Shown piece by piece: positions 11,665-21,712 of a stretch of DNA of 64,000 bases. The position numbers were made by a program, and so were the translations under genes. Positions within the stretch are counted from its first letter, which is position 1. Every line of letters starts with the position of its first letter. Source of the stretch: Hortaea werneckii (lineage: Eukaryota > Ascomycota > Dothideomycetes > Mycosphaerellales > Teratosphaeriaceae); assembly GCA_037044905.1 (NCBI GenBank), contig JBAOKB010000077.1:124001-188000 (forward strand), in the 5' to 3' direction. The notes beneath the pieces were generated by a model. The model did not search any database. It was given only the letters and a program-made list of their open reading frames with translations, and was not told where the DNA came from.

Positions 11665-12312
11665 TCACATCATGGGAATAGGTTGGCCTTTATGAGGATG
11701 GATGAGTGGTGCTTGTCCACTTGCGTCGGTGCCTGCAATTGAACTATCGTTAGCTCCCGCAAGTCTGAGATATGTGACAGACACGCACCAAATTCGAGGT
11801 AATATCCTCTGGCATAACACATCCAGCAGAATGTAACAAAGGCTAGGATTTCAGCCGCAAGCAAACCACGGCCGCCGACCGTGTTGTAAGCTATACGCTC
11901 AAACGCAAAGTGGGCCAGAAAGATGATGAAGGACCAGAGGGCTGTGTTGTAAGCGCCACTGTTATGTGGGTTCTGCTTCAAAAGTTAGCTGAGCTCTTGG
12001 ATATGCCGTACAAGTCATTGCTGGTAAGACTGACTAGGCCTGCATTGATTTGAACAATACAAGATAGGAAGTTCCAAGACCCAAACTCGCGAGCGGCGAG
12101 TGCAGATGTCTCTCGGAAGTTGGAGTTGCTGTACAAGATCCTCATGATGCGGTTCGATGTTGCTGGGAGGTAGCATTGGAATGTCCTAGCTGCAGAGACG
12201 ATGGCAGTCTTCGTTACTGGTCAGCTATGAGGCTCCAATCCTACATAGATTTACTCGTAAGTATACTCACCAGGAAGAGCCAATACGGCAAGACCTCCCA
12301 GTCGTCAAACAT
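11665..12312 (-). CDS. ERG28: Ergosterol biosynthesis scaffold protein Erg28
   Basis: Four exons, 12312-12271, 12208-12035, 11972-11789 and 11732-11665, encode 155 aa, close to the roughly 150 aa of yeast Erg28. Erg28 is an ER membrane protein that tethers the C-4 demethylation enzymes (Erg25, Erg26, Erg27). Segments LPYWLFLTAIVSAARTFQCY, FGSWNFLSCIVQINAG, and the NPHNSGAYNTALWSF to WMCYARGYY stretch match, without gaps by eye, the order and spacing of hydrophobic segments I recall for the family. Intron 1 (62 nt) uses an unusual AAG acceptor: a CAG lies only a few bases from the CTGAC branch site, and the AAG restores the exact family length. Intron 3 has a GTGCGT donor and a CTAAC branch site. 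The last 22 residues look divergent. The gene diverges from HEM2. Confidence 0.83.
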
Positions 12313-13099
12313 GTTAGTTCAGTAAGGCCAAAGAAAGAAAAAGAGAAGCACGCTCGCAACCAGTTCCAATGAGGTTGAGATAATGCTCAACCTCAGCGAG
12401 AGACGACAGAAAAATCAGTGCTTTTCAATACCTGCCCTCGCACAGGCAGACGTTGCCTATGACTTGGTTGGGTGCCTGTTGAAGGAATAGCTTCAGCCGC
12501 TAATGTCCCCTGAATAAAATCCTGTGCCGTCTCTGACAGAACGGATATAACATCTGTTCAGCCCATGATGGGCTCTCAGATGGAAGCATGAAGCCCCCAA
12601 TCCGCGATGCCATGGTGCTCTGATTTGCTTCCCGGACATCAGTACAATGACCAATAATGGACGGACATCAGTACAATGTCCAATAATGGAACGGAGGAGT
12701 CATGGAAACGATTGCACCTTTCTCATTCTGGATTCTCGGTCCGAGGCTTCCGGCAGAGCGCCCGAGCGAGCCGACATACCCAATCAGGTGCGGGGTAAGC
12801 AATGCCTAACTCGCCAAAGAAGCGATGCCGGGATGTGATGAAAGATGTCAGCGAGCGGGCTGTGGCGCCATCGCTTGACTCTGTATACCACCTTTAAGGT
12901 AACGACACAATCTTTTCTTCTCACTTGCCTGCAAATATCTTGAGAATCATAGCATTCGCTTAGAAAATCCCAAGACGGCCTGCCCGCATACGCTACAGCC
13001 TTGTGTAGTGCTGCGCCCAGCTATCAACTTCCCGCAACGCCCAAGAGGCGCATTGGAAATCCACACCCAACCAGACGAAAGGCGCACATATTCGCCAAC
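12313..13099. promoter_or_regulatory. Divergent ERG28/HEM2 promoter region
   Basis: About 790 nt separate the two start codons. The region includes a tandem 29-bp duplication at 12633-12690, annotated separately, in which each copy contains a CCAAT box. Both genes probably take their promoters from this interval. An in-frame upstream ATG in the HEM2 frame lies within it. Confidence 0.6.
12633..12690. promoter_or_regulatory. Tandem 29-bp duplication with two CCAAT boxes
   Basis: Positions 12633-12661 and 12662-12690 are direct repeats that differ at one base (position 18, A versus T). Each contains CCAATAATGGA, placing CCAAT boxes at 12651-12655 and 12680-12684. The CCAAT-binding Hap complex is known in fungi to act on heme, iron and sterol genes, so a regulatory role here is plausible but inferred. 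Confidence 0.7.
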
Positions 13100-14239
13100 A
13101 TGTCCTTCTCAACCCTGGTGAACGACCTGACCTACCGCGACCGTCCGACATCCACCAACACCGCCTCCACCGCCCACACCGACAACCGCTCGCAGATCTC
13201 TCGCGCCCGCTCATACGCCTCCACCGCGGCAACCAGCGTCAGCATCAGCGGCGACATCTCCTCACAGCTTCATGGCGGCTACTCACACCCACTCGCCCGA
13301 GCATGGCAAGCCGAAAGGCAGCTCACCAAGAGCATGCTTATCTACCCCATCTTCGTAACGGACAACCCGGACGAGATGGAGCCCATACCTAGCTTGCCCG
13401 GCCAAAAGAGAATGGGAATCAATCGCGTGGTAGAATTCTTAAGACCATTGGTGCAGAAGGGACTGAGAAGCGTGATTCTATTCGGCGTACCCCTCGCGCC
13501 GACAGCGAAGGACGCCTTAGGCACAGCAGCCGACGATCCCCAGGGCCCGGTAATGGCGACCCTCCGACTCCTGAGACGAGCGTACCCACGCCTCTTCCTC
13601 GTCGCCGACGTCTGTCTCTGCGAGTACACATCCCACGGACACTGCGGGATCCTCCACGACGATGGCTCCCTGAACAACAACCTCTCCGTCGACCGCATCT
13701 CAGACGTGGCAGTCGCCTACGCCGAAGCGGGCGCACACTGCGTCGCGCCATCCGACATGAACGACGGGCGCATCCGCGCCATCAAGCTCAAGCTGATCGA
13801 AGCCGGGATCGCGCACAAAGTAGTCCTAATGTCGTACTCGGCCAAATTCTCCGGATGTCTATACGGCCCATTCCGCGACGCCGCGGGGTCCGTCCCCAGC
13901 TTCGGCGACAGAAGATGCTACCAACTGCCCCCGGGAGGCCGGGGACTCGCACGACGGGCGATCCACCGGGACATCGGCGAAGGGGCCGACATCATCATGG
14001 TCAAGCCCGCGACCCAGTACCTGGACATCATCTCGGACGCGAAAGACATCGGCAGCGACATGCCCGTCGCCGCGTACCACGTCAGCGGCGAGTACGCGAT
14101 GATCCACGCTGCGGCGAAGGCCGGCGTCTTCGATCTGAAGACCATGGCGTTCGAGGCTACCGAGGGGATCCTCCGCGCCGGGGCGAGCATTGTTGTTAGT
14201 TACTTTACCCCTGAGTTCCTGGACTGGCTTGAGACTTGA
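13100..14239 (+). CDS. HEM2: Delta-aminolevulinic acid dehydratase (porphobilinogen synthase)
   Basis: A single exon of 379 aa starts at the ATG at 13100, where family homology begins; an upstream in-frame extension to 13001 is probably leader. The enzyme condenses two 5-aminolevulinate molecules to porphobilinogen, the second committed step of heme synthesis, in the cytosol. The metal-binding cysteines are visible in VCLCEYTSHGHCG (Cys172, 174 and 182), as in zinc-dependent eukaryotic enzymes. The two active-site lysines lie in LMSYSAKFSG (Lys249) and IIMVKPA (Lys302, Schiff base). The length is slightly above the usual 330-345 aa because of a Ser/Thr-rich N-terminal segment of about 50 residues. 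It diverges from ERG28. Confidence 0.96.
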   Translation: MSFSTLVNDLTYRDRPTSTNTASTAHTDNRSQISRARSYASTAATSVSISGDISSQLHGGYSHPLARAWQAERQLTKSMLIYPIFVTDNPDEMEPIPSLPGQKRMGINRVVEFLRPLVQKGLRSVILFGVPLAPTAKDALGTAADDPQGPVMATLRLLRRAYPRLFLVADVCLCEYTSHGHCGILHDDGSLNNNLSVDRISDVAVAYAEAGAHCVAPSDMNDGRIRAIKLKLIEAGIAHKVVLMSYSAKFSGCLYGPFRDAAGSVPSFGDRRCYQLPPGGRGLARRAIHRDIGEGADIIMVKPATQYLDIISDAKDIGSDMPVAAYHVSGEYAMIHAAAKAGVFDLKTMAFEATEGILRAGASIVVSYFTPEFLDWLET

Positions 14240-14635
14240 GAAAGGGGGGGGGAAAGAAACAGCGGGATAAAGTAAGCCAAAAGCTTCCGTCAATGGAGAA
14301 AAAAGTCCAGGTTCCGCACTTTTATTGTCAGCGTAAATCGATTCTTTGTATGAATATACCCTAGTTCTCTCAAAACTGATTCCCAAGATATTTTCTTCTT
14401 CTTCTTTTTTTTTAAAAAAAAAAATGAAAAGAATATTTGTATTTCATCGTCAGTTTCATACCAAATCACATCTACCTCTGTGTGAAGCAACTACAGCCCT
14501 AATCAACCCAGGAGGAATAGACTAACGCCTACAATAGCGCCAACGCTTAAGCAGAAAAAAATCCACACAATCAGACGGTGGGAAAGAAGGAGCGAGAAAA
14601 ATCAACCCCCCTTCAAACCACAAACCCCCGATCCA
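14240..14635. other. Convergent intergenic region
   Basis: About 400 nt separate the stop codons of HEM2 (+) and the large disordered-protein gene (-). It is AT-rich with short T and A tracts near 14400-14425, as expected for two 3' UTRs. No gene is seen. Confidence 0.6.
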
Positions 14636-17201
14636 TCACCGCTCCGCCTCCCCACCAGCAGGAACCGCAACCTCCTCTCCCCCCGGAACCAGCACACCCG
14701 AACCCTCCTCCACCCCCTCTTTCCCTCCCTCCACAACCAGCCTAGTCCCCTTATCCGTCGCCGTCGCCACAGCAGCACCTCCACCTCCAACCCCCTTCTT
14801 ACCGCCACCGCCACCCCCTCCAACCTTCAGCATCCGCCGCTTCTCCGCCCACTCCCTACTCTTGACCCTCCCCCTCTCAGCCGCCAGTTCCCTCGCCCTC
14901 CTCGCCGCTTCCTCTTTCCCCTTTTTCTCTTTCCCCGCGGCTTCCTTGGCGAGCAGGGCGCGCTGGAAGACTTCTTTGCCTTTGGCTGTGCCTTTGGATA
15001 GGACACGCTGCTGTTGTTGCTGTTGTGGACCTGCGGAAGCCGCGGAGGGCGCGGAGCTGGAGGTGGAGAGGGAGGTGGAGGTGGTAGAAGTACCAGGGGG
15101 ACCAGGACGGGCGGAGAGACTGGGTCGAGAGACCGAGGAGGTGCGGGTGGTCAGGGACGACTGACGGCTGGAGGAAGTGGCAGTCGTCGTGGGACGTTTC
15201 GCGACTTTGAGGTTTTTGTCCTCTGGCTTCGTCGTGGGCCGAGGTGGTACGGTCGCCTTACGGCTATTCGTACTCGAGCTGCCCGCAGTAACTGTATTCG
15301 CCCTCTTCAACCCGGTGGACGATGCGGCAGATGCAGAGGGTTTGGGATTAAGCATCGATTCGCGGGTCTTGGTGGCGTTTGTCGGCCGAACGACACTCGG
15401 GGTCTTCTTAAGCGCGGGTGCCGGTCGGGCCTTGAACGTCGAGGGTTTCTTGTCCTCGGGTTGGTCTGCTTCCTTCTTCATACGCTCTTCCCTCGCGGCC
15501 TTCAATTTCGCGGCGATAGCCTCGCCAGGGAGCTGGAACGTGGATGTTGTCGGAGCCTTCTTCGATTTGGGCGGTGGTGGGGGCGTGGGGAAGGAGAGGT
15601 TGACGGGTCTCGGCTTGCTATGCGGGATTGTCGCTTCCTTCTTTTGTTGGGTTGGCTTCTCGTTCTTCTCCGTTGCCGGCTTCTGAGCGCCGGTAGATGG
15701 AACGCGCTGGATTTTGTCGGCTGCTGGCTTGCTCACAGTGCTTTGACGTGCTGTTGACGGCCGCGGTCGAGCACTGGAAGGAGCTTTGGCAGCGCCAGCC
15801 TTGTCACCTTGCGCGAGTGACATTCTAGCCGCACTCGCCTTCGTGGTGCGAACAACGGGAGCAGGCTTCTTGGCTTTCGGCTTGGGCTTCTCAGCGGGTG
15901 CATCAGCTTGTGAAGCCTCAGACGCGACTTGCTCGAGGGCATCCTTGAGAGCATTTGTGGCTACCGGGGGATCAGATGTCACCTGTGGCTGCTGTGTGTC
16001 CTTCTTTGCGGATACCGGAGCCTCCTGGCTGATCTTTATAGGAGGGGACTCAATTGGCGAATCCGCCGGTTGCTCTGGTAGAAGAGTATCATCGTTCTTG
16101 GGGCTTGGAGAAGCCTCTGCCGGCTGTGGCTCCAATGCTACCACCTCATTCGGTGCCTCGTCATTTGCGGGTACTGGGGCCTCCTGACCAGCTGGCGCAG
16201 GAGATTCGATTTGCGCCTCGGCAGGTTGCTCTGCAAGCAGTGCGCCAACGTCCTCAACCCTCAGCGGAGCCTCCGCTTGTTGCAATTCTACTGCATGCAC
16301 TTCAGCTGCTGACGCGCGACGAGAGACACTAGGTGGCGTTGCAGCTTCTACCACAGCCGCTTCGAGTGCGTCATAGTTGCTAGTTGACCTCGAAGGCGTA
16401 AGCGAAGCATCACGAGCTGGCACAGGTATGGAAGCTTCCGAAGGTCCTTCATTCTCCTTGTTGCTCGTCGAACGCATACCAGTATTGTCTTTGCGGAGCG
16501 ATGCGATGACTTTCGGTGTCGCAGTGGCAAGTGGGGAAGCCGGTGCTGGAGGGGGAGAAGGTTCTTCGGCTTGTTGAATATCGATGTGAAGTGAGGGTTG
16601 CTTCTCAGCCTCCTTTTTGTCCTCTTCTTTGGCTTCCTCGTTCGTCTCGGGTAAGGTCTGCTGTTCTTGCGCAAGAGCTACCTGGCTCCTAGTCATTCGT
16701 AGCGGCAAGGTCTCTTGAGATGGAATTTCCTCTAGCTGCGCAGTCTCAGTAATACCTACGGTTGCTTCTTATCAGCTGTGGGTTCCGGATCTAAGACTGG
16801 CTTATATACTACTTACGCGGCGCATCATTGTTAATAGGTTCGTCACTGAGCTCCTCATTGCACGCCTCTTCCGCCGCATCCTCGTCGACTGGCTTGGCCT
16901 CCTCTTCCTCCACTTCCGTCTGAACATTCACACTTGCGGCTAGATCCTTCTTTCTGCCCTTAGCCCCCTTCTTAGCAGTCTTACGGCCCTTGGTAGACTT
17001 CTTCATGTCTGCCACCTCCTCCTCATGTCCACTGCCGCTATTAGGGGCAATCTCTCCGAGCGGTGGTCGTTCATCCTTCTTGGGCGTGTCCAACTTCGCG
17101 ATCGCGTTCTCGTCATGGTCTGACATCTCAAGTACAGCGTCTTCGTCAACATGGAACTTCTCTGCGTACTCCGCCGCCTTCCGGCGGGTCATGCGACCCA
17201 T
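14636..17201 (-). CDS. Large disordered hypothetical protein with basic C-terminal helical module
   Basis: Two exons, 17201-16817 and 16755-14636, separated by a 61-nt intron, encode 834 aa. The frame is continuous through the splice. I do not recognise a named domain. The N-terminus (MGRMTRRKAAEYAEKFHVDE) is short and charged. The middle is low-complexity sequence rich in Ala, Pro, Glu, Lys and Ser. One charged coiled-coil-like segment is near AAKLKAAREERMKKEADQPE. A second, KGKEVFQRALLAKEAAGKEK, continues into ERGRVKSREWAEKRR close to the C-terminus; I recall similar KEVF...REWAEK modules in other uncharacterised filamentous fungal proteins. The tail is glycine-rich. A microtubule- or chromatin-associated role is conceivable from the basic composition but is not shown. 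The open 2.1-kb exon makes a real gene likely. Confidence 0.75.
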
Positions 17202-18320
17202 TTTGAGGTACGATCAGGAAGCGTGAGGAAGGCTTGGTGAGGGATGTTCTGGCGAACGTGGGGCGCGACGTTGTCGCAATGCGTATGAATGGACCAAGAG
17301 TTGCGAACGGTTAGTTGGGTCGTGCGGGCTATATCAGATGGATTGGTTGTTGGTGCAAGGCGGGTGCTCCTGCGGGCGAGCTTGATGTTGATCTGTGTAA
17401 ACAATGACATAAGCACGCATAACAACGGGAAAGCTGGCACGCCTCAGGCACGCACCAAGCACCTCACCTGCCTTCCACCCATGGAAGGTACATTTGGATT
17501 GAACGAAATAATGAGGATTCAATATATTCATTATTTTCTGTGCACAGTAGCGCTCTTTTCTGATAGTTGTTCGTCGTGCTGTCCGATATTTCGGACGATA
17601 GCCTCAGCATTCCCTTATCAACGCAGCCTCATCGGGAGTCCAGTCTTCAAACCCAAACAATAAAGCAATAAGCGTTTTTGAAAACCTCCCGAGGTCGCCA
17701 TGCAAGTAAGGTATGGCCATAATATCCCCCAGCTTGCTATTCGCCGGACTGCAACCTCGACCTTGCGAGGCCATAAGCAAAGACTCCTTCCTTTAACTCC
17801 AAGTAAACCTTCGAGCTGAAAAATCTTCCCCAGAGTCTAGCATTAGCCTAACCAGGAAGCATTCATTGGAAATCCACTCTCTCGTCCGACAGTTTGTGAA
17901 GCCTTTCTATCTTAAAAGTACCCCGAAGAGTCCAGTTGTTTGGTAAAATCAGCTTACAATACTAGATGGACACCTACTACTTGACAGACATTCCCAAAAC
18001 AAATGGGAAAATGCCCGATCGACGTAGAAGTGGCCAATGAGACTGCCACGACCAACAAAGAACACCGGGGGTCCGCCTGTAGGAAGAGATGGTGGTCTTC
18101 TAAACCGTATCACGGCTCCGTATCACGTAAGGGCACAGATCCTCTTGGTCGACAAAAGGAAATCGAGCATATCTACACCTTCACAGAAACAGGAGAAGCA
18201 GAGAGAATTTTTGGAACATATTTCCGTATCTACACTCACCCAAAAATTCTCTACAACATGCCTCTACACTCTCCCCTGCCCGTCCAAGACCTCAAAAGGC
18301 TCAATCAAAGCTTTTGCTAC

Positions 18321-18359
<39 letters not shown>

Positions 18360-18386
18360 CATTGACAAGAAAACCCCCCAAAGCAT
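17202..18386. other. Intergenic region with poly-C tract
   Basis: About 1.2 kb between two minus-strand genes: the upstream region of the 834-aa gene, then the 3' region of the aminotransferase gene. No gene is recognised. A 36-nt C run sits at 18323-18358, 28 nt past the aminotransferase stop. Confidence 0.55.
18323..18358. repeat. 36-nt poly-C homopolymer
   Basis: An uninterrupted C run on the + strand reads as poly-G in the transcript sense of the minus-strand aminotransferase gene, starting 28 nt after its stop codon and so probably lying in the 3' UTR. Confidence 0.85.
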
Positions 18387-19538
18387 CTAAGCCTTCTGCA
18401 CCTCCTGCAACCCCTCCCTCAACGCCTTCAACGCGCGATCAATATCATCCCGCTTCGGATCCATGACACTAACCCCCATATGCCCGAACCTGAGATACCG
18501 TGTCGCGATCTCCTTATGCAGGCCACCGGCGAAAATAACGCCCTTCTTCAACAACGTGGGCAGGATCTCCGGCGGGGTTAGACCCTCGGGGAGATAGATA
18601 GCCGTCATGCCATTGGCCTGGTTCTCGGGCTTCGACGCGAGTTGTTTGAGGCCCATGTCCGAGATGGTCTTCTTCACGCGCTGGGAAGTCTCGCGATGGA
18701 TGCGGAAACGCTCGGCGAGGGGCAGGGACAGGAGTTGGGTCAGCGCCGTGTGCAGGGCGTGGATGAGTTGTGGGGACGGGGTAGCGAAGTAAGAGGGTTT
18801 CTTGGCTTCGTAGTTCTGCATGACGGGCATCCAGTTCTTCCAGCTGGCGAAGTAAGACGCCGGACGCGTCTTGCGGGATTGGAAGCGCTGGATGGCGCGG
18901 CCGGAAGCCATGACGATTGAGAGGCCCGCGGGGCACCCGAGGGCTTTCTGAGAGGCCGTGATGGCGCAGTCGACGCCCCAGGCGTCGAATTGGAGGTCTT
19001 CGCATCCGATGGAGCACACGCCGTCCACGACGATCAGGGTGTTGGGGCTCACGCGACGGACGAGCTTGGCGACGGATTCGATCTCGGAGAGCACGCCGGT
19101 GGAGGTGTCGGTGTGGGTGATGGAGATGAGCTTGTAGTCCTTCTCCTTCAGGGCCTTCTCGATCTCGTCGTGCTGGGGCCGGTCGCCGATCGGGGCCTTG
19201 AGCTGCGTGGCGTGGACGCCGTAGGTCTCGAAACAGTCTGCGAAGCTGTCGGCGAAGTAGCCCGTGTGTAGGACCAGGACGTCGTCGCCGGGCTCGACGA
19301 GGTTGACGGCGACCTGGTCCCAGCCGAGTGTGCCCGAGCCCGAGATGACGAAGGGTTGGCTGTCCGGGGAGCTGGTCTGGAAGACCTTGCGTAGCATGGT
19401 GAGCACCTCGGAGAAGGTGTTCACGAACGGCATGCCCGTGTGCGGCTCCGAGTAGTGGGACATGGATTGGAGGACGGCATCGTCGAACTCGATGGGGCCC
19501 GGTATGAGGAGGGCGGGGTGAGGTGCTTGGGAAGACAT
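18387..19538 (-). CDS. AGX1: Alanine-glyoxylate aminotransferase (class V, PLP-dependent)
   Basis: From the first available ATG at 19538 this is a 383-aa protein, the usual length for alanine:glyoxylate aminotransferases, which make glycine and pyruvate. Family features are LLIPGPIEF at the N-terminus, the GSGTLGWDQ cofactor-binding region, VVDGVCSIG with the PLP-contacting Asp, and ASQKALGCPAG with the Schiff-base Lys. The frame stays open upstream for about 127 codons without an ATG, to an in-frame stop near 19930. The upstream 107 residues from 19859 include a Leu/Arg-rich stretch that looks like a mitochondrial presequence. A near-cognate start or an unseen upstream exon could therefore give a mitochondrial form. 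No peroxisomal SKL-type tail is present; the protein ends in QKA. Confidence 0.93.
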   Translation of the reverse strand: MSSQAPHPALLIPGPIEFDDAVLQSMSHYSEPHTGMPFVNTFSEVLTMLRKVFQTSSPDSQPFVISGSGTLGWDQVAVNLVEPGDDVLVLHTGYFADSFADCFETYGVHATQLKAPIGDRPQHDEIEKALKEKDYKLISITHTDTSTGVLSEIESVAKLVRRVSPNTLIVVDGVCSIGCEDLQFDAWGVDCAITASQKALGCPAGLSIVMASGRAIQRFQSRKTRPASYFASWKNWMPVMQNYEAKKPSYFATPSPQLIHALHTALTQLLSLPLAERFRIHRETSQRVKKTISDMGLKQLASKPENQANGMTAIYLPEGLTPPEILPTLLKKGVIFAGGLHKEIATRYLRFGHMGVSVMDPKRDDIDRALKALREGLQEVQKA

Positions 19539-20447
19539 GTTCGCTGGCTTCTGTGCTTCTTCCTTGGATTCGTCCTTCTTCTCTTCTGCTGGGGGAGCCT
19601 CGGTCTGTGTGCCAAACGTGCGCTTCTGGGTAAGCTGTTGTATCTCCTGGGGCTTCTTGTTCAAGGGCTCCCACTCTATATCGTCACTGGGACTGCTTTG
19701 GCGTTCGATGGAGAAGGGAGTGTTCAGCGGGACATGGGCATGGGAGTTGAAGTGTCTCGAGATGAGACTCAACCGCTCTTTTGGAGCCAGCTTGAAGGAG
19801 AGTAGTGGGGTAGGGCGGAGCAGGAGACGAGCGAGGTGCGGGGCAGCCAGGTTGGGCAATGACGATTGCGATTGGCGTGAGCGGGTATTGCGGTGATGGG
19901 CAGCGGGTCCGATGCCGTAGCTTATTTTCTGCTACTATGGACTCTGATAGATGAAGGGAAGCAGAGTGGGTGCGCGAACGAAGGGGAAGGCGAGAGAAAT
20001 CAAAACGATATGGAATCGGCACTTGATGGATCTCCAACACATGCGCCGCTAAGGGGTGGTCAATGCCTGTGGAGGGCGTTTCGGGAGCGGCAACGGATGA
20101 TGGAGCATGTCTACGCGTCGGGCAGTGAGAGGCACACATACATAGTCCAATGGTAGTGTTAGTAATCTCAGACCGTATCCCTGTTGCATTTCATTACCAA
20201 TGGCATATTCATCCGCAATAAGTAGTACATCGAAGCAGACTGTAAACACTTTGGCAACGAATCCAATTGCCTGATCCTACCCCAATCGGGACCCGGATCC
20301 ACGGGGAGATCCGCTGAGCCGCCATCTCCGCGGTCGGCGACTCCACCCTTAGTCGCGACCTCAGACGAAGCTCAGTATTGACCCCGTGCCTACCCCATTG
20401 AGCAATCCACACACACACACACACACACACAACTCCAACCTCACAGG
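19539..20447. other. Divergent region with possible aminotransferase extension
   Basis: The right part should hold the VPS29 promoter. The left part, up to about 19920, stays open in the aminotransferase frame and encodes presequence-like residues without an AUG. No separate gene is recognised. The region ends in a CA repeat just before VPS29. Confidence 0.5.
20408..20431. repeat. (CA)12 microsatellite in the VPS29 leader
   Basis: Twelve uninterrupted CA units end 16 nt before the VPS29 start codon, probably within the 5' UTR or core promoter. Confidence 0.85.
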
Positions 20448-21385
20448 ATGGCGTCCAGATTGGTACTGGTCCTAAGCGACCTCCACATTCCCGACCGCGC
20501 AATAGTATGCCAGCTCACACCCCAACGAAGAAGCCACGAGAGTGCACCAGGCTGATGGGGGCGTAGGACATTCCGCAAAAGGTATACATTACCAAGCACA
20601 CCACCCGCCCCGTCCACCCACCCAATTCATCCACTCAAAAGAAACATCCCTCTCCGAACCCATAACCGCTGACACCAACCCCATAGTTCAAAAAACTCCT
20701 AACCCCGGGCAAAATCGCCCAAATCCTATGCCTAGGCAACCTAACCTCGCCCTCCGCCTACGCCTTCCTCCGCCAGCTCGCCCCCGACCTCCAACTAGTC
20801 AAAGGCGACTTCGACATCCCACTCACCACCAACACCAATCCCCAACAACAAAGCCAATCCAACCCCACGGCCCCAGAAGCAAGCTACCCGATCCCCACCG
20901 CGCTCAGCAAAGTCGTCACGCACGGCAGTCTGCGCATCGGGTTCACGCACGGGGACTCGATCATTCCGCCGGGGGACCCGGACGCCCTCCTCATCGCCGC
21001 GCGGCAAATGGACGTCGATGTGCTGTGCTGGGGCGGCACGCACCGGTTCGAGGCGTACGAGATGGAGGGGAAGTTCTTCGTGAACCCGGGGTCGGCGACG
21101 GGGGCGGCGTGTTGGGGTGGCAGCGGCGGGGATGAGGATCTGACGGGTGCGTCGACGACGTCCTCGGCCCGGGGAGCAGGTCGAGGAGGAGAGGGTGGTG
21201 GGGAGGAGGGACACGAAGACGATGAGGACGAGGATCCCGATCGGAATACGCCCAGTTTCGTGCTGATGGATGTCCAGGGGGACGTGTTGGTTTTGTATGT
21301 GTACCAGTTGAAGAGGGATAAGGAGGGGAAGGAGAGTGTAGGGGTGGAGAAGGTGTCCTTTCGGAAGAACGCCGGGGGCAATTGA
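20448..21385 (+). CDS. VPS29: Retromer subunit VPS29
   Basis: Three exons, 20448-20504, 20567-20581 and 20687-21385, encode 256 aa. The middle exon is only 15 nt and encodes DIPQK, which completes the conserved run from SDLHIPDRA to KFKKLLTPGK. Vps29 is a metallophosphoesterase-fold scaffold of the retromer that returns cargo from endosomes to the Golgi. Recognisable segments are LVLSDLHIP, ILCLGNLTS, LVKGDFD, IGFTHGDSIIP and CWGGTHRFEAYE, ending with VNPGSATGA. The protein is longer than animal Vps29 (about 182 aa). It has an acidic, glycine-rich insert (about residues 186-215) between GSATGA and the terminal SFVLMDVQGDVLVLYVY strands, and a short Gln/Pro/Thr insert after GDFDIP. Introns are 62 and 105 nt. 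Confidence 0.94.
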
Positions 21386-21712
21386 GCGGAGGCGGAAGGT
21401 GGATGAGATTATGTTGGGTTGGTGAGAGGGAAGGGGGGAAGGGATAATAGTGATTGATGAAGAAGGGATCGAAAAGGTGTTTTCATAGTAGAATGCAATA
21501 CAAGTAACTCAGGGATCATCGTTCGACAGCCTTTCGTAAGCCCGTCTACAAAGTCAACAATCTTTTCTTTCGCGCGCACAATCTGACTGAATGCTGGTTT
21601 CGTGTGATCAATCTGGTCCAGCTGTGTGTGATCCGAATGCCTCTCTCTTCCGCCCATGAACAAAGCTACTCTTCAACGTCGCCAATGCCACCTCCTAGAT
21701 CCCCTCTCCACC
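21386..21712. other. Convergent 3' region
   Basis: About 330 nt separate the stop codons of VPS29 (+) and the 2EXR/F-box-like gene (-). No gene or repeat is seen. Confidence 0.6.

Noticed and set aside
18037..18390. Plus-strand frames ending in poly-Pro near 18.3 kb
   Set aside because: They consist of intergenic sequence plus the 36-C run and overlap the aminotransferase 3' end on the other strand.
20466..20580. Possible reading of VPS29 exon 1 straight through without an intron
   Set aside because: The frame leaves the conserved Vps29 pattern after DRAI; only the 15-nt exon restores it.
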